Shown here: positions 1 through 7,192 of the stretch, piece by piece
Numbering within the stretch: position 1 is the stretch's first letter
How the letters are laid out: each line of letters opens with the position of its first letter
Position numbers and translations under genes: made by a program
The notes under the pieces: generated by a model
What the model was told of the DNA's origin: nothing
Seen by the model: only the letters and a program-made list of their open reading frames with translations
Databases searched by the model: none
NCBI GenBank assembly: GCA_902496275.1
Contig: CABVAC010000050.1
Span: 1-14,443 of the forward strand
From: an uncultured Collinsella sp.
GTDB taxonomy: Bacteria; Actinomycetota; Coriobacteriia; Coriobacteriales; Coriobacteriaceae
Length of the DNA stretch: 14,443 bases
Direction of reading: 5' to 3'

Positions 1-2
1 GC

Positions 3-2186
3 GACACGTCCGATAACATCCCCGGCGTGCCGGGCATCGGCCCCAAAAAGGCGAGCGCGCTCATTGCGCAGTACGGTAGCCTGGACGAGGTCATCGCGCA
101 TGCTGACGAGGTCAAGGGCAAGATGGGCGAGAACCTGCGTGCGCACATCGACGACGCGCTGCTGAGCCGCAAGGTCGCGACCATCCGCACCGATGCGCCC
201 GTTGAGCTCGATTTTGAGGCGACGTCCTTCCCGGCGTATTCTGCCGATGAGGTTTCCGCGGCGCTGGGCACGCTTGGTATCACCGCCATGCAGAACCGTT
301 TCTTGGCGCTGATCGGTGGCGAGGGCGGGGCTGCTGCTGCCTCCAGTGTGTTTGAGATGCCTGCGATGGTTCGCGCAGCCGCCGGCGATGCTGACGCGCT
401 TGGTGCCGTTGCGGCTGAGATTTCCCGCGCGATTGATGCCGGCGAGTGGGTCGCCGCCGTGGTGGACGACGACAAGGAAGAGGGCGCGCTCTTTGGGCTG
501 ACACGCACGCTGTGGCTGGCGACGTCCAAGGGCCTGTTCGCGCTCGAGGAGGGCGACGGCGGTGCGGCGGCTGAGGTTGAAGGCTTTAACTTCGCCCACG
601 GCGTGATTGCCGGCGTGCTCGCGCGCCTGTTTATGGAGGGCCGCGTGGTGAGTCCGGACATGAAGGCGCTGCTGCACGAGCTTTCGCCCATCGATTCCTC
701 TGAGCCCGAGCTCATGGATCCGCTCGCTGCCGATTCCACGCGTATCTTCGATACCGTGGTCGCTGCCTATCTGCTGGATTCCGATCGTTCCGAGTTTGAT
801 GAGGCGTATCTGGCCGATACCTATCTGCAGATGACGTTGCCTGCGGCGCGCGGTGCAGAGGGTGCCGGCGAGGACGCTCCGTCGCCTGCCGCCCGTACTG
901 CGGCCCTGATGCTGGCGCTCGTGGCGCCGTTGCGCGACCGCATGACCCGCGAGAACGCCGTCAACGTGTTCGATGGCATCGAGATGCCGCTTGTGCCGGT
1001 GCTTGCCAAGATGGAGCGCGCGGGCATGCTCGTGGATCCCGACCGCCTGCACAGTCTGTCCGAGGGTCTGGCGACCCAGATTGCCGAGGTCGAGCGAAGC
1101 ATTCGCGACCTTGCCGGTGACGAGACCTTTAACATCGGCAGCCCCATGCAACTCTCGCACGTGCTGTTTGATGTGATGGGGCTTCCGACCAAGGGCCTCA
1201 AGAAGACCAAGCGCGGCTACTATTCGACCAACGCCAAGGTGTTGAGCGATCTTGCCCGCGACCACGAGATCGTGCGCCTGATTTTGGACTGGCGTGAGAA
1301 GTCCAAGATTAAGTCGACCTATCTGGACACGCTAGGTCCGTTGCGCCGTGGTGACGGTCGTGTGCACACCACGTACAACCAGACCATCACCGCGACGGGG
1401 CGTCTGTCTTCGAGCGACCCGAACCTGCAGAACATCCCGACTCGCTCGGAGCTGGGGCGTACCGTCAAGACGGCGTTCTCGGCGGGCGAGGGCAGCGTCT
1501 TTTTGGCGGTGGACTACTCGCAGATCGAGCTGCGCTTGCTCGCGCATCTTTCGGGTGACGAGCACCTGGTGCGCGCCTTTAATGAGGGTGAGGACTTCCA
1601 TGCCGAGACGGCCGCGCGCGTATTTGGCGTGCCGGTGTCCGAGGTAACGCCCGACCTACGCAGCCGCGCCAAGGCTGTGAACTTTGGTATCGTGTACGGC
1701 CAGCAGGCCTACGGCCTGTCGCAGTCGCTGCATATCTCGATGGCCGAGGCGCGCGATATGATCGATCGCTACTACGAGGCCTACCCGGGCGTGCGCACGT
1801 TCCTCGACAATGTGGTGGCGCGCGCCAAGCAGACGGGCTACGCCGAGACCATGTACGGCCGCCGTCGCCATATTCCCGAGCTCAAGGCCAAAAACCCACA
1901 GCTCCGCGGCTTTGGTGAGCGTACGGCCATGAACCATCCTATGCAGGGCACCGCGGCCGACATCATCAAGATCGCCATGGCCCGCGTAAGCCGCCGCCTG
2001 GAAGAAGAGGGCTTTGCCGCCCACATGATCTTGCAGGTACACGACGAACTGGACTTTGAGTGCCCCGTCGACGAAGTCGAGCGCCTAACCACCATGGTCC
2101 GCGACGTCATGGAACACGTAGTAGACCTCCGTGTCCCCCTAATCGCCGAAGCCAGCACCGGCATAACCTGGGCCGACGCCAAATAA
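3..2186 (+). CDS. polA: DNA polymerase I, 5'-truncated by the window edge
   Basis: DNA polymerase I fills gaps in repair and replaces Okazaki primers. The reading frame is open from base 3, and the first residues (DTSDNIPGVPGIGPKKA) are the helix-3-turn-helix DNA-binding part of the 5' nuclease domain, so the true start lies upstream and about 727 residues are visible. A middle 3'-5' exonuclease-like domain follows (roughly bases 430-950) but lacks a recognisable DxE metal site, as in other polymerases I without proofreading. The family A polymerase domain is complete: motif A DYSQIELRLL (Asp codon at 1512), motif B RSRAKAVNFGIVYG (from 1659) and motif C QVHDELDF (His-Asp codons 2040-2045). 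The stop is followed by a strong terminator. The last 30 or so codons use more GAA, GTA and CTA than the rest. Identity is certain; exonuclease loss is an inference. Confidence 0.97.
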   Translation, partial: DTSDNIPGVPGIGPKKASALIAQYGSLDEVIAHADEVKGKMGENLRAHIDDALLSRKVATIRTDAPVELDFEATSFPAYSADEVSAALGTLGITAMQNRFLALIGGEGGAAAASSVFEMPAMVRAAAGDADALGAVAAEISRAIDAGEWVAAVVDDDKEEGALFGLTRTLWLATSKGLFALEEGDGGAAAEVEGFNFAHGVIAGVLARLFMEGRVVSPDMKALLHELSPIDSSEPELMDPLAADSTRIFDTVVAAYLLDSDRSEFDEAYLADTYLQMTLPAARGAEGAGEDAPSPAARTAALMLALVAPLRDRMTRENAVNVFDGIEMPLVPVLAKMERAGMLVDPDRLHSLSEGLATQIAEVERSIRDLAGDETFNIGSPMQLSHVLFDVMGLPTKGLKKTKRGYYSTNAKVLSDLARDHEIVRLILDWREKSKIKSTYLDTLGPLRRGDGRVHTTYNQTITATGRLSSSDPNLQNIPTRSELGRTVKTAFSAGEGSVFLAVDYSQIELRLLAHLSGDEHLVRAFNEGEDFHAETAARVFGVPVSEVTPDLRSRAKAVNFGIVYGQQAYGLSQSLHISMAEARDMIDRYYEAYPGVRTFLDNVVARAKQTGYAETMYGRRRHIPELKAKNPQLRGFGERTAMNHPMQGTAADIIKIAMARVSRRLEEEGFAAHMILQVHDELDFECPVDEVERLTTMVRDVMEHVVDLRVPLIAEASTGITWADAK

Positions 2187-2220
2187 AGATGCGCCAACAA
2201 TCCCAGAGTAACCAAAAGCA

Positions 2221-2262
2221 GAAGGGGGCTCCTTGCCAACAAGGAGCCCCCTTCATTCCAAA
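2221..2262 (+). terminator. Terminator of polA
   Basis: A perfect 15-bp stem (arms 2221-2235 and 2240-2254) with a four-base loop ccaa lies 34 bases after the polA stop. The tail on the plus strand is only weakly T-rich (attccaaataa). On the minus strand the tail reads tgcttttgg, so the hairpin may also stop transcription arriving from the convergent HAD gene. Confidence 0.8.
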
Positions 2263-2320
2263 TAATCAGCCAAGTATCTAGACGCCAAGACGCCATCTAG
2301 GCGGCAAGCAAGTCACCGCA

Positions 2321-2450
2321 GGACCTGGCCGGGCGAGGCGGGTAAGTTTTTCGTAGATTCCGCACGAGCCGGAAAGCACTTAATGTGCTTTCCGAGCGAG
2401 CCCAGGACCTGACCGAACGAAAAACTTACCCGCCTCGCCCGGCCAGGTCC
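2321..2450. repeat. Long perfect inverted repeat with nested hairpin
   Basis: Two 33-base arms (2321-2353 and 2418-2450) are exact reverse complements. The 64-base spacer holds a second 10-bp hairpin (2370-2379 with 2385-2394, loop ttaat). It fills the space between the convergent ends of polA and the HAD gene, 11 bases from the latter's stop. As RNA in either direction it would be a very stable structure, so it may act as a bidirectional terminator. No ORF or transposase lies inside. It could also be a small mobile palindromic repeat; copies elsewhere in the genome would decide. Confidence 0.85.
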
Positions 2451-2461
2451 GACAAGTTGCG

Positions 2462-3289
2462 TTAACGAGCCGCCAAGATGGCGTCGATGAGCGTCAGTAC
2501 GCCCCCGTCGTTGTTGCTCGGAATGCGCCACTTGGCATGCGCGTTCATGTGTTCCTCGGCATTGTCCACGATAAAGCTGTGACCGACGCGCTCGAGCATG
2601 GGGATGTCGTTGTAGGTATCGCCCACGGCGGCGGCGTCGGCAATATCGATGCCCAGGTGCTCGCACAGATGCGCGACGCCGGCGCCCTTGTCGACACCCA
2701 GGTTCATAAAGTCGATCCACTCGCGCCCGGCGTTGGTGACGTAGAGCTTGTCCGAGAACTCGGGGCTATAGGTCTCGCGGAATGCGGGCTCGGCATCGTA
2801 GCCGGGGAAGAAGACCGATATCTTGTTGGACTCGATATCGATGCCCTCAAAGCTATCGACGTAGTTGATTGTGTTGTAGTAGACGCTGATCTCGTCGTGG
2901 TATTGATGGTCGCGGGCAAGCACGTAGAACTCGTCGAAGCAGCACAGGACGGGGACAGCGCGAGGATCCTCCGAGGCACGGCTCAAGACCTGCTGATACA
3001 GCTCCACGTCGATATTGCTCTTATAGATATAGTTGCCGCGATAGATCACGCAGGCTCCGTTGTCGGGACAAAAAGCGAGGCGGTTCTTGATGCCCTCGAA
3101 CATCTCCTCGAGCTTGGGGGCGGGACGTCCGCTGGCGGGGCAGAATACGATGCCGGCTTCGGCGAGCTTGTCCAGGCGTTCGTCGAGGCCTTGCGGCAGC
3201 ACGCGCTCGTCGGTCAGTAGCGTCTTGTCCATGTCGACGGCGATGAGCTTAATGTTTCCGATATTGGCGTCCGATTCGTAAGTTTGCAT
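2462..3289 (-). CDS. Cof-type HAD-IIB family phosphatase
   Basis: This 275-residue protein belongs to the haloacid dehalogenase superfamily, subclass IIB (Cof-like), which hydrolyses phosphate from sugar phosphates or other small metabolites in the cytoplasm. All four motifs are visible: motif I DMDKTLL with the nucleophile Asp near residue 19, motif II ASGRP near residue 52, motif III Lys in VDKGAGV, and motif IV GDTYNDIPML near residue 223. The variable cap domain lies between motifs II and III. The ATG is preceded by cgaaagg at about nine bases. A possible -10 box, TATAAC on the minus strand (3325-3330), has no clear -35. Substrate cannot be told from sequence. It converges on polA. Confidence 0.93.
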   Translation of the reverse strand: MQTYESDANIGNIKLIAVDMDKTLLTDERVLPQGLDERLDKLAEAGIVFCPASGRPAPKLEEMFEGIKNRLAFCPDNGACVIYRGNYIYKSNIDVELYQQVLSRASEDPRAVPVLCCFDEFYVLARDHQYHDEISVYYNTINYVDSFEGIDIESNKISVFFPGYDAEPAFRETYSPEFSDKLYVTNAGREWIDFMNLGVDKGAGVAHLCEHLGIDIADAAAVGDTYNDIPMLERVGHSFIVDNAEEHMNAHAKWRIPSNNDGGVLTLIDAILAAR

Positions 3290-3399
3290 AAAGGCGAGCC
3301 TTTCGTTTCGAAATTGTTTCAGACGTTATAACCATCAACTCGTAGTCAGGCGTATTTTCGCAGGAACGCAGCGTATTTGCACTGCATTTCACAAACTAA

Positions 3400-3414
3400 T
3401 GAAAAAACTTTTCA
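3400..3414. promoter_or_regulatory. Dyad upstream of the argG leader promoter, possible operator
   Basis: TGAAAA and TTTTCA form an inverted repeat around aac in an AT-rich patch, 18 bases before the candidate -35 box. Its size and half-sites faintly resemble an ArgR box (core TGAAT-N4-ATTCA), but the inner bases do not match. Its role as an operator is inference. Confidence 0.3.
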
Positions 3415-3432
3415 GAAATTTGAATTTGTCGC

Positions 3433-3460
3433 TTGTGCAGCAGACACTTTAGCGTAATAT
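3433..3460 (+). promoter_or_regulatory. Candidate promoter of the argG leader transcript
   Basis: TTGTGC (3433-3438) and TAATAT (3455-3460) are separated by 16 bases, a fair sigma-70-type match. Transcription from here would give a leader of about 375 nt before argG, including the arginine-rich small ORF. The 3290-3563 stretch holds no gene that I can support. Confidence 0.5.
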
Positions 3461-3563
3461 AGCGACCATCGAAAACGGAGACGGAAAAACAACCGCTTAC
3501 CGAGGAATAGGTACCGTTTACGATATTAGAATTGCGCCCGGCGATAGGTGAAAGGAGAGGCAG

Positions 3564-3638
3564 ATGCAGTTCGTAAAGATCATCACTACTGCAGACAATG
3601 CCATCCGACGCCAGCGCGCAATTTCCCGACGACGATAA
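3564..3638 (+). CDS. Arginine-rich 24-residue leader peptide upstream of argG
   Basis: A short ORF starts with ATG after an excellent ribosome binding site (gaaaggagagg, four to five bases before the start) and encodes 24 residues. The C-terminal part reads IRRQRAISRRR: six arginines in the last ten codons, ending in three consecutive CGA codons directly before TAA. Arginine codons are CGA, CGC, CGC, CGA, CGA, CGA. CGA is rare in the neighbouring genes, where I saw no CGA among the argG arginine codons I checked and at least one in polA. It lies 206 bases before argG, whose product makes the arginine precursor argininosuccinate. The layout matches leader peptides of amino acid attenuators (known for trp, his, leu and others), where stalling at codons of the end product controls the downstream gene. 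The function is inferred; the ORF, its ribosome site and its arginine run are seen directly. Confidence 0.75.
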   Translation: MQFVKIITTADNAIRRQRAISRRR

Positions 3639-3793
3639 CAATCGTCTCTGTCCGCATGGGGCGTAACGCCTCAACAGAGTCATTTTGAGGTCGTTGGGTT
3701 TTAAGCACGACATAGCCGCATGTTTCTAGGGCATGCTTGTGCTGCATTCTGCTGAATAACCTGATATTGCACGGTTTTTGACCTCGAAATGAC
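3625..3793 (+). promoter_or_regulatory. Structured argG leader RNA, candidate attenuator
   Basis: Several stems compete. (a) The arginine-codon segment 3625-3633 can pair with 3690-3698 (nine pairs, one G-U), followed by tttt. (b) A hairpin uses 3646-3651 with 3674-3679 and 3657-3663 with 3667-3673 (loop taa, five-base bulge), followed by tcatttt. (c) 3679-3692 can pair with 3780-3793 over 14 pairs with one G-U. Stem (c) overlaps (a) at 3690-3692 and (b) at 3679, so the folds exclude each other. (d) A small hairpin, 3631-3636 with 3641-3646, spans the last codons and stop of the leader ORF. This is the logic of an attenuator, but the U-runs are short and I cannot say which fold terminates. 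A long minus-strand ORF here is only a shadow. Confidence 0.55.
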
Positions 3794-3844
3794 TTGCAAC
3801 TGACCGATGTTCTAACTAGCTACCAAGGGCGAAAGGAAACAGCC

Positions 3845-5071
3845 ATGAGCAAGGAAAAAGTCGTTCTCGCATATTCCGGTGGTCTTGATACATCCGTATG
3901 TGTCAAGTGGCTCCAGGACGAGAAGAATCTTGATGTTGTTTGCGTCTGCGGCAATGTGGGCCAGGAGGAGACCGGCCTGGACGCCAAGAAGCAGAAGGCC
4001 CTCGACCTGGGCGTTCTGGATTGCCAGGTGCTCGACCTGCGCGACGAGTTCTCCGATGAGTTCCTGACTAAGGCCATCGCCGCAAACTCCATGTACGAGA
4101 ACAAGTACCCGCTGCTCTCCGCCCTTTCTCGCCCGCTGCTCGCCAAGAAGCTTGTCGAGGTCGCTCACGAGTTTGGCGCGACCTACGTCGCCCACGGCTG
4201 CACCGGCAAGGGTAACGACCAGGTTCGTTTTGAGGCTGCCGTCAAGGCCCTCGACCCCGAGCTCAAGGTTATCGCCCCGGTTCGCGAGTGGGATCTGAAG
4301 TGCCGTCCCGACGAGGTCGCCTATGCTCACGCTCACAATGTGCCGGTTCCCGAGGGTGCCAACGACAACCCCTATTCCATCGACGATAACCTGTGGGGTC
4401 GTGCCATTGAGTGCGGCCACCTGGAGGATCCCTGGAACGAGCCGCTCGACGACGCCTGGGTTATGACCAAGAATCCCGAGGACACGCCCGATACCCCGAC
4501 TTACACCGAGATTGAGTTTGAGGCGGGCAAGCCCGTCGCCGTCGACGGCAAGAAGATGAAGCTCTCCGAGATCGTCATCGCCCTCAACAAGATTTCCGGC
4601 GACAACGGCTTTGGCCGTCTCGACCTGGTCGAGGATCGTCTGGTGGGCCTCAAGAGCCGCGAGTGCTACGAGGTTCCCGGCGCCCTGACGCTCATCACCG
4701 CCCACAAGGCACTCGAGGATATCTGCGTCGAGGGCGACCTGCTCAAGACTAAGATCAAGCTCGAGCAGGATTGGGCCACCGCCGTGTACAACGGCCAGTG
4801 GTACAGCCCGCTCAAAAACGCGCTCGACGCCTTTATGGCCGACACCCAGAAGTTCGTGACCGGCACCGTCCGCCTGAAGTTCTTTAAGGGCAACTGCCAT
4901 GTTGTCGGCCGCAAGAGCCCCTTCAGCCTCTACGACTACGGTCTGGCTACCTACGACCGCGACACCACGTTTGACGAGAAGGCCAGCGCCGGCTTTATCG
5001 AGATCGATACGCTGTCGCTCAAGACGTGGGCTAAGGTCCAGGGTCCCAGCTCTGCTGCCGCTCAGGCCTAA
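3845..5071 (+). CDS. argG: Argininosuccinate synthase
   Basis: ArgG joins citrulline and aspartate using ATP to form argininosuccinate, the penultimate step of arginine synthesis, in the cytoplasm. The N terminus has the ATP-pyrophosphatase loop AYSGGLDTSV (residues 9-18). Other conserved segments are YVAHGCTGKGNDQVRFE, in the substrate-binding region, and SIDDNLWGRAIECG. The length of 408 residues is normal for the family. I chose the ATG at 3845 because it follows gaaagga at good spacing and begins MSKEKVVLAYSGG; an in-frame upstream start at 3794 would add 17 residues unlike the family. Codon use is biased as in highly expressed genes. Regulation probably acts through the leader upstream. 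argH follows after 524 bases, with a terminator and a small ORF in between. Confidence 0.98.
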   Translation: MSKEKVVLAYSGGLDTSVCVKWLQDEKNLDVVCVCGNVGQEETGLDAKKQKALDLGVLDCQVLDLRDEFSDEFLTKAIAANSMYENKYPLLSALSRPLLAKKLVEVAHEFGATYVAHGCTGKGNDQVRFEAAVKALDPELKVIAPVREWDLKCRPDEVAYAHAHNVPVPEGANDNPYSIDDNLWGRAIECGHLEDPWNEPLDDAWVMTKNPEDTPDTPTYTEIEFEAGKPVAVDGKKMKLSEIVIALNKISGDNGFGRLDLVEDRLVGLKSRECYEVPGALTLITAHKALEDICVEGDLLKTKIKLEQDWATAVYNGQWYSPLKNALDAFMADTQKFVTGTVRLKFFKGNCHVVGRKSPFSLYDYGLATYDRDTTFDEKASAGFIEIDTLSLKTWAKVQGPSSAAAQA

Positions 5072-5088
5072 GGCTTTTCCTTCCCTTG

Positions 5089-5116
5089 GTATCCGCGCGG
5101 CCCATCCGCGTGATAC
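5089..5116 (+). other. Hairpin shortly after argG
   Basis: GTATCCGCG (5089-5097) pairs with CGCG-T-GATAC (5107-5116), nine pairs with one bulged T. It lies 17 bases after the argG stop but has no T-run, so it is probably a 3' end stabiliser rather than a full terminator. A smaller hairpin at 5206-5219 (gccgc-gtct-gcggc) follows. Confidence 0.4.
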
Positions 5117-5226
5117 AAAACGGGCGCACGGGGTCCCTACCTTTCGTTATGCTTGCTGACACTTCTTAACATCGGTGGCCCCTACGTTCCGCCCGCATAT
5201 ATGACGCCGCGTCTGCGGCTGAGTCC

Positions 5227-5262
5227 GAGCCCCGCCGGGGTTGTCCGGCGGGGCTCTTTCTA
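5227..5262 (+). terminator. Strong terminator between argG and argH
   Basis: A 12-bp perfect GC-rich stem (5227-5238 with 5245-5256, loop ggttgt) is followed by tttctat. It most likely ends the argG transcript, or works as an attenuator for the small ORF and argH downstream. No good promoter is visible in the 44 bases between it and the small ORF. Confidence 0.85.
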
Positions 5263-5306
5263 TCAATTTGTCGGCCTTGCGCCTATATATATGAGGAGTA
5301 CCTACT

Positions 5307-5477
5307 ATGTTTGACGCCATTGCACACGCTTTGCTTTCTCTTGCCCCCGAGTTCGACACCGCCAAGGTGGAGGAGGTCCCCATGAGCCTGAAGGCTTGGA
5401 TTGACGGTTCGCAGGGCAACATCCGGAGGGAGACGTTGGGCGCCAAGTGCATGGTGCGTCACTTCTTTGCAAATTAG
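5307..5477 (+). CDS. Small ORF of 56 residues upstream of argH, function unknown
   Basis: I do not recognise this protein. It starts with ATG after gaggag (5293-5298) and runs 56 codons to TAG. About three quarters of its third positions are G or C, as in real genes here, which favours true coding. It is soluble-looking and slightly amphipathic, with no membrane segment, no signal peptide and two cysteine-poor halves; one arginine pair (NIRRE) occurs near residue 40. It lies between the argG-side terminator and argH, 118 bases before argH. It may be a small protein, a leader for argH, or the remnant of a longer gene. Homologues in the same position in relatives would settle this. Confidence 0.5.
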   Translation: MFDAIAHALLSLAPEFDTAKVEEVPMSLKAWIDGSQGNIRRETLGAKCMVRHFFAN

Positions 5478-5595
5478 CTATATGGCCTCGCGCACGGTGG
5501 GGAATATGCAAAACTAGCGGTTGAAAAATCGCTTTAGCGATATGGCGCATTGCTTTGGGCGCTTGTTTTGGTATTTGGAGAAAGGAGACGGTTCC

Positions 5596-7026
5596 ATGGC
5601 TCTTTGGGGCGGTCGTTTTGAGGCGGGCGTGGCCGAGGTCACGCAGGAGTTTGGTGCGTCGTTGCCGGTCGACAAGCATCTCTATAAGCAGGATATCGCC
5701 GGCTCTAAGGCACATGCCAAGATGCTGGCGGCCCAGGGCATCATCAGTGCCGAGGACGAGCAGGCGATCGCCGAGGGCCTGACCGGAATCGAACAGGATA
5801 TCGATGCCGGCAACTTTACCTTCGATATCAACGACGAGGACATCCATATGTCCATCGAGAGCGAGCTGACGCGTCGCATCGGTGAGGCCGGTAAGCGCTT
5901 GCATACCGGGCGTTCGCGCAACGACCAGGTGGCGACCGATACGCGCCTGGGCGTCAAGGCGCTTGCCAAGGAGCTCATGGAGGCCAATCTTGAGCTGCGC
6001 CATGTGCTGGTGGATGCGGCCAAGAAGTACGACAAGGTGATTCTGCCGGGCTACACGCATATGCAGCACGCTCAGCCCGTGCTGCTGTCGCATCATCTGC
6101 TGGCATATTCCTGGATGTTCGCGCGTGACTTTACGCGCCTGAAGGCCGCCTTTGATGCCGCCGACAACTGTCCACTGGGTGCTGCCGCGCTTGCCGGTAC
6201 AAGCTATCCGCTCGATCGCCAGATGACGGCTGCCGAACTTGGCTTTGCGGGCGTGATTCCCAACTCGCTCGATGCGGTTTCCGACCGTGATTTCCTGCTC
6301 GACCTGCATTACGCCGGCTCCGTCATGGCCATGCACCTGTCGCGTCTTTCCGAGGAGATCGTGCTGTGGTCGAGCTCCGAATTTGGCTTTATCACGCTTT
6401 CAGACTCTTACTCCACCGGCTCGTCTATCATGCCGCAGAAGAAGAACCCCGACTTTGCCGAGCTTATCCGCGGCAAGAGCGGTCGCGTGTACGGCAACCT
6501 GGTGCAGTTGCTCGTGACCATGAAGGGCTTGCCGCTCGCCTATAACAAGGACTTGCAGGAGGACAAGGAGAGCGCGCTCGATACCGCCCATACGCTCATG
6601 CAGTGCCTGTCCGTTATGGCCGGAATGATTTCGACTTGGACCGTCAACGAGGATGCCATGGCGTGCGAGTGCGGCGTGGGACACCTTGCCGCCACCGATG
6701 TTGCCGATTACCTGGCCAAGCGTGGCCTGCCGTTCCGCGAGGCACATGCCGTGGTGGGGCATCTGGTCCTGATGTGCGAGAAGCGCGGCTGTAATCTTGA
6801 GGACCTGCCGTTTGAGGTGTTCCAGGAGGCAAGCCCGCTCTTTGAGCGCGACATTACCGAGGCGCTCGACATCCCGTCGATTGTCGCCGCGCGCACGACC
6901 GAGGGCGGCACCGCTCCTGCCGCCGTTGCCGCGCAGCTGCAGCGTGCCGAGTCACAGCTCGTGGCCGATGAGGGCGTGTTTGGATCGCTGACCAAGGTCG
7001 TCGAGATGGGTCACGGGGCAAAGTAG
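5596..7026 (+). CDS. argH: Argininosuccinate lyase
   Basis: ArgH splits argininosuccinate into arginine and fumarate, the final step of arginine synthesis; it is a cytoplasmic homotetramer of the fumarase/aspartase superfamily. The superfamily signature GSSIMPQKKNPD is present (bases about 6420-6455) and contains the catalytic serine. THMQHAQP (about 6055-6080) carries the conserved histidine, and HTGRSRNDQVATD (about 5900-5940) is the substrate-binding segment. Its 476 residues are near the usual 460-470. I chose the ATG at 5596, after gagaaaggagacgg, because the protein then begins MALWGGRFE as in the family; an in-frame TTG at 5521 would add 25 unrelated residues. It is followed by a terminator. 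Confidence 0.98.
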   Translation: MALWGGRFEAGVAEVTQEFGASLPVDKHLYKQDIAGSKAHAKMLAAQGIISAEDEQAIAEGLTGIEQDIDAGNFTFDINDEDIHMSIESELTRRIGEAGKRLHTGRSRNDQVATDTRLGVKALAKELMEANLELRHVLVDAAKKYDKVILPGYTHMQHAQPVLLSHHLLAYSWMFARDFTRLKAAFDAADNCPLGAAALAGTSYPLDRQMTAAELGFAGVIPNSLDAVSDRDFLLDLHYAGSVMAMHLSRLSEEIVLWSSSEFGFITLSDSYSTGSSIMPQKKNPDFAELIRGKSGRVYGNLVQLLVTMKGLPLAYNKDLQEDKESALDTAHTLMQCLSVMAGMISTWTVNEDAMACECGVGHLAATDVADYLAKRGLPFREAHAVVGHLVLMCEKRGCNLEDLPFEVFQEASPLFERDITEALDIPSIVAARTTEGGTAPAAVAAQLQRAESQLVADEGVFGSLTKVVEMGHGAK

Positions 7027-7077
7027 AGGTTTGGCTGAAGACGTATTGTCCATTTATTGATAAATCGTTTTCGCTTT

Positions 7078-7112
7078 ACGGGCGCCTGCTGATGTGGGCG
7101 TCCGTATTTTGT
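7078..7112 (+). terminator. Terminator of argH
   Basis: A ten-pair stem (7078-7087 with 7096-7105, two G-U pairs, loop gctgatgt) is followed by attttgttg, 51 bases after the argH stop. Confidence 0.75.
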
Positions 7113-7192
7113 TGCTATGGGGGAGGGGCTTGTCGAGAAGTTCTGTAGGACCTTTGGGCAGGTTGTGAAGGGGTTACGTTCGCGGGCGGCAA

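Noticed and set aside
2537..3220. Plus-strand open frame of 227 codons opposite the Cof-type HAD gene
   Set aside because: A shadow; all four HAD motifs are on the minus strand.
3510..3516. GGTACCG, similar to the core of a T-box antiterminator
   Set aside because: The flanking bases do not fit the T-box consensus, and no stem I / specifier loop or terminator follows at the right distance.
3752..3772. TGAATAACCTGATATTGCA before argG as an ArgR box
   Set aside because: Only one half-site fits; the other half does not read ATTCA. It also lies inside the leader transcript rather than at a promoter.
3812..4900. Minus-strand open frame of 362 codons opposite argG
   Set aside because: A shadow of the G/C-rich third positions of argG; no family features and no ribosome site.
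5135..5175. Possible extra copy of the palindromic repeat after argG (ccctacctttc ... taacatcgg)
   Set aside because: The spacing between the matching words differs from copies A and B and there is no enclosing stem.
5305..6336. Minus-strand open frame of 343 codons opposite argH
   Set aside because: A shadow with no recognisable family signature.
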